64,000 nt of DNA, taken from Aspidapion aeneum (Eukaryota; Arthropoda; Insecta; Coleoptera; Brentidae). Positions within the stretch are counted from its first letter, which is position 1; each line of letters opens with the position of its first letter. Positions 23,901 to 33,515 of this stretch are shown here, one piece after another. Location: the NCBI GenBank assembly GCA_963576565.1, contig OY755044.1, positions 41,968,735 through 42,032,734 on the forward strand, read 5' to 3'. The notes under the pieces were generated by a model. It was not told the DNA's origin. It worked only from the letters and a program-made list of their open reading frames with translations, and did not search any database. The position numbers and the translations under genes were made by a program.

Positions 23901-26900
23901 CTCAGACTAATAATCCTTTGGGTATTATTAACATTCCAATTTTCAAGTCAAGTCTTAGAGAACATTAGGGGCTAACACTACAATATTAAAACAGTATTCT
24001 TATCAGAAAATACGATAAGGAGTTTTGTAACTAAGACAAAACCAGAAAATCCCTTAAAAAATAAGGAATGTATTTACCAAATTCCGTGTAAGTGTAGTAA
24101 ATCATATGTAGGAGAAACGCCTCCTTCAGGTTAGAGTACATAGCCAAAGGTTCGGGTAAAAAGGTGATATCATGCTTTTAGACGCTGATACCGTCTAATT
24201 TGGTTTTACACTTTAACAGTGGGAGCGAAGAATTATAAAATTACTTAAATGGCTTGGTCAAGTGAAGAATACAAAATGTATGTAATGATCCTAGCCAATT
24301 TTGGAGATATATCTCATCAGTAAGATGCCTGGGGCCCCCCCACACTAAACAATAACAATAAAATACAGCCTCATGAGGTCTCGGGCCCCCCCAAAACTGT
24401 CTCGGGCCCACCCCGAAACTTTTTTCTATATGCGCCACTGTACAGGCCAATTCTTCACAATATAATTTAGATTTTGACCCCCAGGTATCCCTTGCTAACT
24501 CCATTTTAGATATAAAAAATATTTATCAATTAGATATAAAAGCAGCAGTTAGAAAGCTGAAACCTAAAAAATCGGTAGGACCGGATAAAATATCCCCTTA
24601 AATTTACAAAGCCCGCATTGATTTTTTATTAGAACCTTTGAAAATAATATTTAACTTAATACTTCAAACGCGCATTTACCCGGAAAAGTGGAAAATTTCA
24701 GAAATAGTACCTATTTTCAAAAGTGGAGACAAAAAAGACGTTTCAAATTACAGACCCTTAGCTCTGATCTGTTGCCCTAGCAAAATTTTTGAGTCAATCA
24801 AGTACACAAAAATCTATAATCATATATCGGGAGTAATCTCAGAAAAGCAGCATGGATTCATGAATCAAAAGTCCACCGTTACTAATTTGGTTTTTCACAG
24901 AAATTAAATGACGTGGTTGACTCTAATGGACAAATGGATGTTATTTATATAGATTTTTGAAAAGCGTTCGATAGAGTAAACAACGACATTGTTCTGAAGA
25001 AACTATAGTTGAGGATGTATATAAGTGGCACCGCGTCATAGCTATGATAAACCAAGTTTTGCGGCAAAATCTATGTAAAGAAGCCCCAAAAAATTGTTGT
25101 TTCACTTTGTACCTGCAGTGTGCCGCTGTATATGTCTATAATAAAAGACGAGGCCTTTTAAAGGAGATATAAAATAGGTATTTACCTAATAAATAAAGAT
25201 CCGAAACATAAAAGAGAATCCAAAATTATATTAAAATGTGCCCATATATTGATTTAGTAGCAAAAACGGTAATTTGTTTTGTAAAAAGTCGGTCCCAATT
25301 TGTTTGACATTAAACAAAACAACAACGAATTCGTAACAACCAGACAAGAGTATATTATGTTCCTTTCTAATAAAATCGTTTAGAAGAAGACATAAATAAA
25401 AAGCAAGTAAAATAGTAAGCTAATGACTAATTAGTGCAGTGCCTCGTTTTGGGAATCAATACCAAGAAAAAATTACAGGAAGTGCGGGCCACTGTATGTA
25501 CCCCTCTACTCCCTTCCCGCCCATCACGGTTTTGATGACGCGGTGCCACTTTAATACAACATCAAGTATAGGATGCGTTTGGATTATCAGATGGGTTGCC
25601 TTAAGTACTTTTATCTTTTCTAAAAGACAGAAGACAGTATGTGTTTTTTAAGGGATGTAATTCTGAGAGCTTTGTATCTTATTCAGGGGTACCGAAGGGG
25701 TCAAATTTGGTCCATTGCTATTTCTGTGTCTTATTAATGATCTTCCAAAATTGTGAGTGTGAGCGGTTTGCTGATGATTTCAAATTTTTCAAAATAATCT
25801 ACACGATAAGAGACTGTGAACTTTTACAGGAGGATCTGGAAGTATTGGTCAACTGGTCTATACAGAATAAATTAAATTTTAATGCTGACAAATGTTTTAT
25901 AATGAACTATACTAGAAAAAAAAATGCAATAAATTACCAATATAAAATTACCAATAAAACTTTAAAACACAAATGTGAAATAAAAGATTTAGGAGTTCTG
26001 TTTGACCCAAGCCTTAATTTTGATTCTCACATTAATTGCATTATAATTTAGAACTTTGGGATTTATAATTAGAAATGCATGCAACTTTACAAAAATAAAT
26101 AGATTAATCACTCTGTACAATACCTTTGTGCGAAGTATATTAGAGTATGCGTCCATCGTGTGGTGTCCCTTTTACACAGTATACAAGGAAATGAAAGAAA
26201 AAGTACAAAAAAAATTCTTGAGATACCTGTATTATAAAAAATTTTGGGTTTATTTGATGGATATACCGTATGAGCGGCTTCTAAGTGAATTTGGCTTTAA
26301 GCGTTTAGAAACTAGAAGAACCATGGCTTGCCTGCTATTTATATACAAAATACTACATAATAAAATAGACTGTCCTTTTATCTTAGGTAGGTTAGCTTTG
26401 ACGGTTAATATCTTTAATAATAGGGCGTTAAGTACATTTTATGTTCACAGGGCAAATACAAATTTAGAAATGAATTCGCCTATATATAGAATAACGACCT
26501 CTGCTAATCTCATGAATATAGACATTTTTTATGAATCGCTTGGTAGGTTTAAAAGTAGAATTTTAGAGATTATGTAGTTCTTTTTTATACATTTCGTGAA
26601 ATCGCATTAAAGTATTAGTGATTTTTTTGCGGGTTTTAGAAGTGTTCTTTTTTTTATTATTAGTGATGACTGTTTAGATTTAAACAAATGTTATAATTGT
26701 AATCTATTATTGGACTTTATGTGTGTTGATACTACTATACTTTTTCAATAAAAAAAAAATAAAAAAAAATACCCTGAGAACTAGCGTTCCTACACTGTGA
26801 CACTGACCTTGATATGGAGTTTCAAAAATTTATACTCATGGTTTCGGTGGCCTAACTGGTAGGGCGTTGGCGTACATAGCCAAAGGTTCGGGTTTAAATC

Positions 26901-27626
26901 CTAGCCGAAGCACAAAAATCTTTTTTTATGATTTTTCGTTCTTTAATTTCACCCCTGGTTTGAAAGAAGTTTTTATTCAACCAAGCACGGGCATACCAAA
27001 TATATGGAAACCACTCTTTATGAAAAACAAGCATCTTAGAAATAAATGGGCGGACCGTACCACTTGACTGCATAAACCAAGTAGCAGCCTGTAGCCTGCT
27101 TGTTAGTTTACAATCGAAACCGGTTAGAGATACTTACTAACCAAAACGTCGTGTTTAAAATAAATTGCAATTTTGAAATCTTGCTTGTTTAAACAGTGAA
27201 ACAAAATTCAAGTTTTAAAGGTACCTACCATTTTCATCTCCCAGAAGAAGCAGCTCACCAGTAAAATCCCACTGAAGAACAGTAATGGGTGAAGAATTGC
27301 ACAAAATCTTGTGAATTTGCCATGGAGTGTTTAAGTCACAAATATACCTAGAGAAATAAAATTAGTTAATAAAATTAAGAGTTAAAATGAAGAGTAAGTA
27401 CCATTTATAGGATTAGTTAATTATTTTATTTGCTTTGCTTTACTTACACGTTGGAACTGAAGAAAACAGTGTTATTTTCTTCAATACTGCCCTGCGTGCT
27501 AAACGCTATCACATTCTTGCAAGATATCGAACAAATTATCGCTTTTTCGGCCTCTTTGAAAATGTTCGGCTTGTTGGTCGTCACTGATTTGATCTGTTTT
27601 TTGCTGAGTATGAAAATGTTATCCAT
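17958..27626 (-). CDS. MED16: Mediator complex subunit 16, five exons
   Basis: Exons: 27626..27448, 27347..27229, 22629..22384, 20876..20692 and 19652..17958, giving 807 residues. MED16 is a tail-module subunit of nuclear Mediator that relays signals from DNA-bound activators to RNA polymerase II. Family landmarks include CKNVIAFST and YICDLNTPWQ in exons 1-2, LLLLGDENGSVRIYKTKDFV spanning exons 2-3, and GEHILAAAFFHPGRK with KQFGGRPAKG in exon 3. This N-terminal half is the WD40-type propeller. The C-terminus has CLVC, CSRCG and CQCGGLW, a likely zinc site. Junction phases (2, 1, 1, 0) keep one frame and all sites are GT-AG. Length is close to the insect norm, so the gene looks complete and intact. 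Intron 2 (22630-27228) and introns 3 and 4 are loaded with transposons. Untranslated exons were not sought. Confidence 0.93.
19653..20691. repeat. MED16 intron 4: nested foldback repeats
   Basis: An outer inverted pair, TTTATGGGGGTGATTTTTGG at about 19817 and its complement at about 20310, ends on the right in ACACCCTGTATA (about 20350). Inside is a second pair built on AGTCCGACGCACGGG (19856) and CCGTGCATCGGACT (about 19977). Next is a 65-bp hairpin, CAGTGGCGTACCATC ... GAACGCCACTG (about 20067-20128), with hAT-style ends. No exon is seen. Confidence 0.6.
21455..21965 (+). repeat. Dispersed repeat copy (GGGGGCACGG family) in MED16 intron 3
   Basis: It aligns with 44795-45560 in the same orientation. 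Shared blocks include CTGGGGGCACGG, TTGAAACATTTCAGCCCA, GCACAGTCGTAGATCTTTAT, CTTCCATAAAGTAGTAAAGT and CCACTCACTC. It begins with a GGGGGCACGG/GCCCC palindrome and its 3' part repeats the phrase AAGTTATGTAAAAGTAA. No coding frame is supported. Confidence 0.7.
22699..22937. mobile_element. hAT-type MITE, 223 bp, 8-bp target duplication
   Basis: Terminal inverted repeats CGAGGGGTGATCAGCTG ... CAGCTGATCACCCCTCG at 22707-22929 are flanked by perfect GTCACAAC direct repeats (22699-22706 and 22930-22937). The 8-bp duplication points to hAT transposition. It lies in MED16 intron 2, about 70 bp upstream of exon 3. The ends are nearly the same as those of the element at 50612-51154. Confidence 0.85.
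23192..23431. mobile_element. piggyBac-type MITE, 232 bp, TTAA target
   Basis: Inverted ends CCCATTTACGGCC ... GGCCATAAATGGG (23196-23427) are flanked by TTAA on both sides (23192-23195, 23428-23431). TTAA duplication and a CCC start are the piggyBac signature. It contains no transposase and lies in MED16 intron 2. Confidence 0.75.
23870..24145 (+). mobile_element. Penelope-like element fragment, upstream piece
   Basis: This corresponds to the segment of the 56.8-57.8-kb Penelope-like element from about KLSVPNSQNNNPLGVINIP through the GIY-YIG core (IYQIPC, SYVGET). It carries several frameshifts. It stops at about 24143 in the phrase AGGTTAGAGTA and continues, after a deletion and insertions, at about 26950. 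It lies in MED16 intron 2. Confidence 0.75.
24500..26770 (+). mobile_element. 5'-truncated non-LTR retrotransposon (Jockey/CR1-like RT) relic
   Basis: Broken reverse transcriptase motifs appear in order: VGPDKISP (about 24577), NYRPLALICCPSKIFE (about 24748), QHGFMNQKST (about 24850), IDF-KAFDRVN with a stop (about 24945), VPKGS (about 25690) and FADDFKF (about 25770, the catalytic DD). The C-terminal part follows in the frame 26056-26577 (LEYASIVWCPF, LETRRTMACLLFIYKIL). An AATAAA and an A-rich tail end it at about 26770. A 0.5-kb insertion splits it at about 25032-25552. Frames are interrupted, so it is dead. It lies in MED16 intron 2. Confidence 0.85.
25032..25552. mobile_element. Insertion with AGTGGCACCGCGTCAT inverted ends
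   Basis: AGTGGCACCGCGTCAT (about 25031-25046) and its complement ATGACGCGGTGCCACT (about 25535-25550) bracket about 0.5 kb that interrupts the reverse transcriptase relic between the KAFDRVN and VPKGS motifs. No clean target duplication can be read; TA/TTA-type flanks are possible. There is no coding content. Confidence 0.6.
26841..26911 (+). tRNA. tRNA-like sequence (SINE head or tRNA pseudogene)
   Basis: The 71-nt stretch folds as a cloverleaf. The acceptor stem GTTTCGG/CCGAAGC has 7 pairs (one G-T). The D stem is GCC/GGC with AACTGGTAG in the loop. The anticodon stem TTGGC/GCCAA is perfect. GGTTTAAATCC serves as a B-box-like T arm. The anticodon loop GTACATA has unusual bases at positions 32 and 37, and the T stem is weak, so a working tRNA is unlikely. 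A T7 run at 26921-26927 could end Pol III transcription. The 3' half recurs at 24147-24168. Confidence 0.5.
26950..27165 (+). mobile_element. Penelope-like element fragment, 3' piece
   Basis: This matches the C-terminal end of the 56.8-57.8-kb Penelope-like element (VFIQPSTGIPNIWKPLFMKN, then the untranslated GGTTAGAGATACTTACTAAC). Together with 23870-24145 it is one insertion split by later events. It ends about 60 bp downstream of MED16 exon 2 in the gene's own direction (exon 2 ends at 27229), near the intron-2 donor. Confidence 0.75.
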
Positions 27627-27744
27627 TGTGTGAAGTTTTTCTTCACCGTCAGTCTTAAGAGAGATCTTTGATGTTCTTCGGAGGCCTTCCTTTAGTTATA
27701 AAATCTTCACATGGTCACGTCAAATTCTAAAAATAAAAGGAAAT

Positions 27745-27805
27745 ATTATGCATGACGGATCTGAAACCTTCCTAGCTTATTATCCACATCAAGTCTACAT
27801 ATAAT
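27745..27805. mobile_element. Family X end fragment
   Basis: Contains the subterminal end ATGACGGATCTGAAACCTTC of family X followed by TAGCTTATTA. The copy is cut off where the 27.8-kb palindrome begins. Confidence 0.5.
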
Positions 27806-27806
27806 A

Positions 27807-29333
27807 TATACCGGGTGGGTCAAAAAAACCGGACAATTTTTTTTTCATTATAACTTTTGAACTATCCATCGATTTTAATGGGACAAACTGCACTTGGCAG
27901 AGAATTAATCAGAGATTTGAATAAATAAATCTTTTTGTCCGCCATTTCAAAATCCAAGATGACGGACGAAATAAAATTGTACCCTTTAAAGATGCTCGTT
28001 TATTCTTGTGTTGCGAACATGTTTTAATAATTTTTTTAAATCTCTAAAAAAGCAGCATTCTTGCCACGCACAACAACGTATGAGTGAGCAAAATCGGTTT
28101 GGTGGTTCTAAAGAAAAATAGTTTTGTTTTTAACCATTGTTTTGAATATTATACGATTGCCTTGCCAATCATGTCTGCATTTATTTCTTTATAAATTCAT
28201 TACTACCGAACTGAAAAATATCCTAGTGAGCATTGATTGCTTTTTAATCAGACCATGATCAAAATTTATTAACTTAAAAATTAAGATGGTGGACAGAATT
28301 ATAAGTGATTCTTCAAAATTGCGTGTTTAGTCTTATTTTCTGAAAATGTTTTAGTTTTTTTTTTAATTTATAGAAAAGCACTACTTTTCCCCCGCACAAC
28401 AAGGTAAAAATTTGTAAAATCGGTTTGGTGGTTCTCCAAAAATCTATTTTTGTTTCAGTTATTTCTTTAGAGATTATACGATTGCATTGCCAATCCTGTC
28501 TGCATTCATTTCTTTATAAACTCATTATTACTAAACCGATCTTAGTGAACTAAAAAAAAAATATAATGAGAATTGATTGTTCTTTAAAGTTTATAATCGA
28601 AATTTGCCGCCATCTTAGAAGTTAGGTTGCCGGAAATAATCATACTTGACCCTTTAAAGAGGTTTATTCTTATTTTCAAAAAATGTTTAAGTTTTTTTTT
28701 TAATTTGTAGAAAAGCACTTAATTTTTATATCTTTATGCGGGAGAAAAGTAATATTTTTCTATAAATTAAAAAAAACCAAAACATTTTCGGAAAATAAGA
28801 ATAAGCACGCCATTTTGAAGAATCAAGTATGATTCTGTCCGACATCTTAAATTCTAAGATTGCGGCAAATTTCGATTATGATCTTTAAAGAGCAATCAAT
28901 TTTCAACATGATTTTGTTTATTTCACTAAAATTGGTTTAGTAATAACGAATTTATAAGGAAATGAATGCAGACAGGATTGGCAATGCAATCGTATAATCG
29001 GTAAAACAATGGTGGAAAAAAATAGTTCTTTTAGAACCACTAAACCGATTTTGCTAATTCGTACCTTGTTGTGCGTGGCAAGAATGCAGCTTTTTTACTA
29101 ATTTAAAAAAATAAGACATGTTCGCAACGTGAGAATAAACGAGCATCTTTAAAGGGTGCAATTTGATTTCGTACACCTTCTTGTATTTTAAGATGGTGGA
29201 CAAAAAAATACTTTCAGTTAAAACTCTGATTAATTCTCTGCGAAGTTCAGTTTGTCCCATTAAAATAGATTTTATAGTTCAAAATTTATAATGAAACAAA
29301 AATTGTTCGGTTTTTTTTGGCCCATCCGGTATA
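27807..29333. mobile_element. 1.5-kb palindromic foldback element
   Basis: The left end ACCGGGTGGGTCAAAAAAAC is mirrored by GTTCGGTTTTTTTTGGCCCATCCGGT on the right (given as key bases TTGGCCCATCCGGT). Arm segments pair throughout, for instance TTTTAATGGGACAAACTGCA at 27875 with the complement near 29250, and AATCGGTTTGGTGGTTCT (28093, 28422) with AGAACCACTAAACCGATT (about 29034). The left arm holds an internal tandem duplication of about 330 bp. Short frames in it have no domain. TATA-rich DNA flanks both ends. It lies between MED16 exon 1 and the Kazal sub-cluster. Confidence 0.75.
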
Positions 29334-29717
29334 TATATAATAATATACGCTTATAAACCCCAAAAAAAAATAGGTAATAATATTAAATTTTTGTTTAACA
29401 CATTATGTTAATTCCCGCAACTCGTCATAACGCATTTTGTACAACTAACAGAAGTCAGAATTTTTGACGTTTTCCGGTCAAACCTTCTTTTTCAGATTTT
29501 CGCTTTTAAATAAAGAGAAGGAATAAACAATTGCAGTCGCTAAAGAATTTCAGAAGATGTTACTCTGGCTCTTAAAAAAACCCGCCACCAGAATAATTCA
29601 ACCCGAAAAATCTAAAAAGCGAAAAATAAGTAAATATCTTTTATCAACAAGATAACATATTTGTAAACTATCAAAATACATTAGTAAAAATCAAATCTTG
29701 CACCTAAACTAAAAAAT

Positions 29718-30119
29718 ATGAAACAACAGCTAGTATTGCTCCTGTTAGTCGCCATTTTTGTCCAAGTTTATAATCATACCACTGGCGCAGAAGACGAAAT
29801 TATTAACGAAGCTGAAACACATAAGAAAATAGATGAAGAAGTCAATAAGTACAAAGCAAAAACTAATGAGGAACTTAATAAGAACAACGAAGATGAAATA
29901 ATTAATGAAAAGGAAAACTCAATAGTTGATGAAAACGGCAACGTATATGAAAAACCTGTGTGTGTGTGCAGTCGGATTTATAGCCCCGTTTGTGGATCCA
30001 ACGGAAAGACGTACGCAAATAAGTGTGAGTTTAACTGTGATGCCGACTTTTTAAGAGATTTTCAAGGAGAGGAGATTTCAATTCACAAGGAAGGGAGGTG
30101 TGATAGTGACGAGTTGTAA
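29718..30119 (+). CDS. Secreted single-domain Kazal protease inhibitor, intronless
   Basis: 133 residues. A signal peptide (1 to about 23, core LVLLLLVAIFVQV) is followed by a highly charged Glu/Lys/Asn linker (24-79). One Kazal domain follows with Cys82, 84, 92, 103, 107 and 128 and the core PVCGSNGKTYANKCEFNC. The expected P1 is Arg86, suggesting a trypsin-like target. The product should be secreted and could protect against host or microbial proteases. AATAAA lies at 30159-30164, 40 bp after the stop. The charged linker is longer than in its neighbours. Partial copies of this gene lie just downstream. Confidence 0.9.
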   Translation: MKQQLVLLLLVAIFVQVYNHTTGAEDEIINEAETHKKIDEEVNKYKAKTNEELNKNNEDEIINEKENSIVDENGNVYEKPVCVCSRIYSPVCGSNGKTYANKCEFNCDADFLRDFQGEEISIHKEGRCDSDEL

Positions 30120-30158
30120 ACAATATGTTAAAATAATATAAATGATTTTTGTTGTAAA

Positions 30159-30164
30159 AATAAA
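30159..30164 (+). terminator. Poly(A) signal of the 29.7-kb Kazal gene
   Basis: AATAAA, 40 bp after the stop codon, in the transcript sense. No competing hexamer lies nearer. Confidence 0.6.
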
Positions 30165-30235
30165 CCTAACCAAGCAAGCGTTGTTTTTTTCAAGATAAAA
30201 TGTAGATAACAAGTTTTTAAGCCACAAAATTACGT

Positions 30236-30500
30236 CAGCATTAAAAATCAAATCTTGCACTTAAATTTAGAAAAAATATATTATAAATAAACTGGTATTT
30301 CTCATTTTTGTGGTAAAGTACCTATATGCCAAATAAGATAAATGAAGAAATCAATAACTATAAAGCAAAAATTAATTATATACTTAATCAAAAGAACGAA
30401 TACTACATAATTGATAAGAAATACTCAGTAGTAGATAAAAGCGCAATGTATCCTAAAAGAAAGGAAGGTGTGATAGAGATTTCACATTATGGCCACAAAT
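30236..30500 (+). pseudogene. Kazal gene duplicate lacking the Kazal domain
   Basis: The upstream phrase AAAAATCAAATCTTGCAC (30243) repeats that before the intact gene (29687). The frame from 30326 then copies the charged linker (INEEINNYKAKINYILNQ against IDEEVNKYKAKTNEELNK). After YPKR it jumps straight to the sequence equivalent to KEGRCDSDE, so the whole inhibitor domain from CVCSRIY onward is gone. The signal peptide is also missing. The 82-codon frame therefore encodes no inhibitor. A foldback element begins at about 30500 and truncates it. Confidence 0.8.
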
Positions 30501-31080
30501 TTCGAGCCCTAAAAAAATATGTCAAAAGTTTTTTCCGGTCCTTGCAGTTTTGGAGCTACGAGGGAAAATTCTGAAATTCCGAATTTTAAAAATCTTTCAT
30601 ATTTTTGTTATTAGTGCAGATATTTCAGTTTTGATAAAACTTCTCAACAGAAGATTGATCCTGTCAATAAATTGAAGTTGTCAAATTTTTGCTGTCGAGT
30701 CGCATTCGAGATTTTAGAAACTAAAATTAATACCGAACCTGGATTTTTTTCATTGAACCTGACTGGCCAGCTGTAATCAGATTAAAAAATTTACGTCACC
30801 GGGTTGCCTTATACCATTTGTTTTATGGAAAACCGATGACGCAGCTACAGTCGTCCAGTTAAGTTCACATGACTGTTCAAGTTTTGTAGGCAACCTGTGT
30901 AAAAGTATAAAGACCTTGACATCTGCCCTAATGACAACGAATTTAGAATATCGAATTTTTCCTCGTAACTTCAAAACTACAAGGGCTGAAAAAAACTTTT
31001 GACTCAAAATTTGAGTGAAATCTTTATAATAACTGAGTTTCCCATTTAACACCAGAAAAAATGGGACACCCTGTACAGGA
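30500..31080. mobile_element. Foldback element with ACAGGGTGTCCC end
   Basis: The left arm segment CAAAAGTTTTTTCCGGTCCT (30523) resembles the complement of the right arm around 30985-31000, and GGAGCTACGAGGGAAAATTC pairs with GAATTTTTCCTCGTAACTTC. The right end is GGGACACCCTGTAC (about 31063-31076). It is diverged and without genes; the minus frame at 30777-31091 reads through one arm. Confidence 0.55.
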
Positions 31081-31249
31081 TGCCTTACCATAAATGTAAC
31101 CCTTCTTTCTCACTTAATATATATGCTATAAAAAAGTTATATAAATATATAAAGATTAAATTCAAGGGTCTAGTACTAAGTATTACTAAAATATTAAAAA
31201 ATATGTGACCTAGGTGGACATCCCAAACAAAAAACTTAAAGAACCAATA

Positions 31250-31505
31250 TGTACCCTTTCAGTTTTATTTTTGCTATGTTAAAAATGTAAACCGGCAGTT
31301 GACTCTGACGAATGCATTGGAAAAGTCGGCGCAAATTACAGAAATCTCATCTTCACCTATTATCATATTTTTTCCAATTCTGTTGAAAATAGAATCTCCA
31401 CTTATTTCCATTGGTTTGTCCAATTGTGCACATATTGGATAAATAATTCTTAAGCAGTGATATGCAAGGTGTTTAGGTCTGATTTTTGTGGTGGTTTTTA
31501 TGCTT
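31250..31505 (-). pseudogene. Decayed Kazal gene, sister of the 32.5-kb copy
   Basis: On the minus strand the stretch reads HKNHHKNQT, a stop, then TPCISLLKNYLSNMCTIGQT and NGNKWRFYFQQN. This aligns with HKNLHKNHIKNFPCRCSRIF and onward of the intact gene. Four of the six cysteine positions are altered and two stops occur. The 3' flank also matches: GTAAACCGGCAGTTGACTCT at 31289 resembles GTAAACCAGCAATTAACCCT at 32315. The signal peptide region is not recognisable. It is a tandem duplicate that has died. Confidence 0.8.
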
Positions 31506-32280
31506 TTTTTTTAAATTAGATGTTTGCAATGACAAATTTACCGTATAAATGTAAAATCAGTGCAAAAAATTAAGTTAGTTTCATTTTTAAAACGAAATTT
31601 AAACAACCTAGTAAGAGATAAGCAGTTTTCGTAAAAATATTTAAAATAAATATAATTTAGGTGGGGGCATCCCACATAAAACCAAAATTTTAAATTTTAA
31701 AATATGTACAGGGTGATTGACTATATTTTAATCAATAGCTATCTCAGTTAATATTGATCTGACAGTGATGTTTAAATAAGCAAAGTTAAAGGATTTTTGC
31801 TGATCCATCAGAATCTGATGTCAAAAATGACTTATGTCAAACACTTGTCAAAATGTTGACATAGGGTTAATTTTTTTAACGAAACATCCTGTATTTTAAT
31901 TTTTTGGTCGATAGGACACCTTATTCTGATTTCAAAAATATATAACATGTTGACATTTGCTTTGGCCGTTTTCGAGTTATCTGCCTTTGAAATTTTTCTT
32001 ATTTTGGCCTCCTCCATTTACACCCCTTATAAAAGTTCTAATTTGTATATTTGAGTCAGTAATTAGTACTCGCCAAGCACACCCGTTTCCAAATTTTAGG
32101 TCTTTAATTGTGTCCTATTATAGCAATTAAGTCTATCGATTATGTGTTTTCACTATTTTTCAAAATTGACAATGAAAAAGCTGTTTTCAAAAACCCTGAT
32201 GATGATTTTAAATAAATCGAAATGTCGTAAAAAAGTTTTTCTGAAAAACCTGACCCCTACCCAAAAATTTTTATATGTAC
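31506..32280. other. Spacer with degenerate repeat ends
   Basis: Contains ACAGGGTGATTGACTATATT at about 31708 and other repeat-like phrases but no gene. The 61-codon minus frame at 31832-32017 is unsupported. Confidence 0.35.
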
Positions 32281-32543
32281 CGTTTTAGTTCTATTTCTGC
32301 TATTTAGAAAATGTAAACCAGCAATTAACCCTGTCGAATGTTTTGGAGAAGTCGGCGCGGATAGCAAAAAATTCCACAGCTCTCCTCCAACACAGTCTTT
32401 ATTCGCTAAAAAGTCATTTTAAGATGCCTTAAAGAAGCAACAAAAAAATACTTAAATTACTTAATAGTTTAAAAACTTTATTTTAATAAATAATACAATG
32501 TAATACTGTTCATTATTCTTCATTCATTCTCTTCCTCCATTAG

Positions 32544-32822
32544 TTAGAATTGGACATCGTTTGCACATCTACCATTTTGCTCGATGAAAATCTCAGCTCC
32601 ACCTTTTATTATAATTTTTGACATGTGACAATAGAATTTGCACTTATTTCCATAGGTTTTTCCATTTGAAGCACACACTGGGTAAAAAATTCTTGAACAG
32701 CGACATGGAAAGTTTTTGATGTGATTTTTGTGCAGGTTTTTATGTTTCTCTGGAACTTCAATTGCGTCTATCATTAATAGAGATGATAACAACACCACAA
32801 TAATAATAACATTTGTCTTCAT
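32544..32822 (-). CDS. Secreted single-domain Kazal protease inhibitor, intronless
   Basis: 92 residues from Met at 32822, chosen because it starts a clean signal peptide (TNVIIIVVLLSSLLMIDA). An in-frame upstream Met at 32927 would add 35 basic, non-secretory residues. The Kazal domain has Cys40, 42, 50, 61, 65 and 86 with the core PVCASNGKTYGNKCKFYC. Arg44 sits at the expected P1. The spacing between the fifth and sixth cysteines is longer than in classical Kazal domains, as in its relatives here. TTTATT at 32478-32483 gives a minus-strand AATAAA. A dead sister copy lies at 31250-31505. Confidence 0.88.
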   Translation of the reverse strand: MKTNVIIIVVLLSSLLMIDAIEVPEKHKNLHKNHIKNFPCRCSRIFYPVCASNGKTYGNKCKFYCHMSKIIIKGGAEIFIEQNGRCANDVQF

Positions 32823-33515
32823 TTCTGTTATTTTTGAATTAACTGATCTTTTTATAAAAATTTGGTACGATTTTTCAACACATTTAGTTTTATAATAATG
32901 ATATGACACGTAAATACAAGCTCGCAAAACTTTTTGTAACTAAATTCGGCGCGGTGATTAACCCACCATACTATGGCGTATCGAACACAAACAATTTTAA
33001 CCCCAAAATTTTATAAATTATTAAAATTAATAAATGCGTTTAAAAGTAAATGGCACCATTTCCCAAAAATCGCCTGTTCGGTTTAATCAGCCCAACGCTC
33101 AAAAGATTTCTGCGCCCACCCACTCTGTTAAGAATCACTTTCAATAATTTTCTCAGAGGAAAAAGTTGGGCGTCTCGGCATAAATAAAGCTGTTTGGAAA
33201 TTTAGCGTGTTACTAAAATGAGATAGAAATGAGAATAAATCAAGCTGTATCCAGTTAGTTTAACTTAGCCTCTTCTACTCAAATCCGATTCTCAGGTTGG
33301 CGCTTAGCGTTGGTACCTTTAGCAACACAACCTAACTGGAGATACAGTATTGAACTCAGGTGGAAAGTTGGGTCGGGAAAAGACGAGAGCGGATAGAATG
33401 GCCTTCCGAAAAGGAGGTTAATCGTTGGGCTAACAACCCTATATTGTAAAACAAAGAATGTTATGAAATCGCAAACAGAACCAACCGGACGGAAATCCCG
33501 ACCACGACATCAGCA
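32823..33515. other. Upstream region of the 32.5-kb Kazal gene
   Basis: It should hold the minus-strand promoter, but no core element can be called with confidence. From about 33400 it grades into the RTE-like element. Confidence 0.3.

Noticed and set aside
26841..26911. A functional tRNA gene
   Set aside because: Anticodon-loop positions 32 and 37 and the T stem are abnormal, and its 3' half recurs next to other mobile DNA; kept only as tRNA-like.
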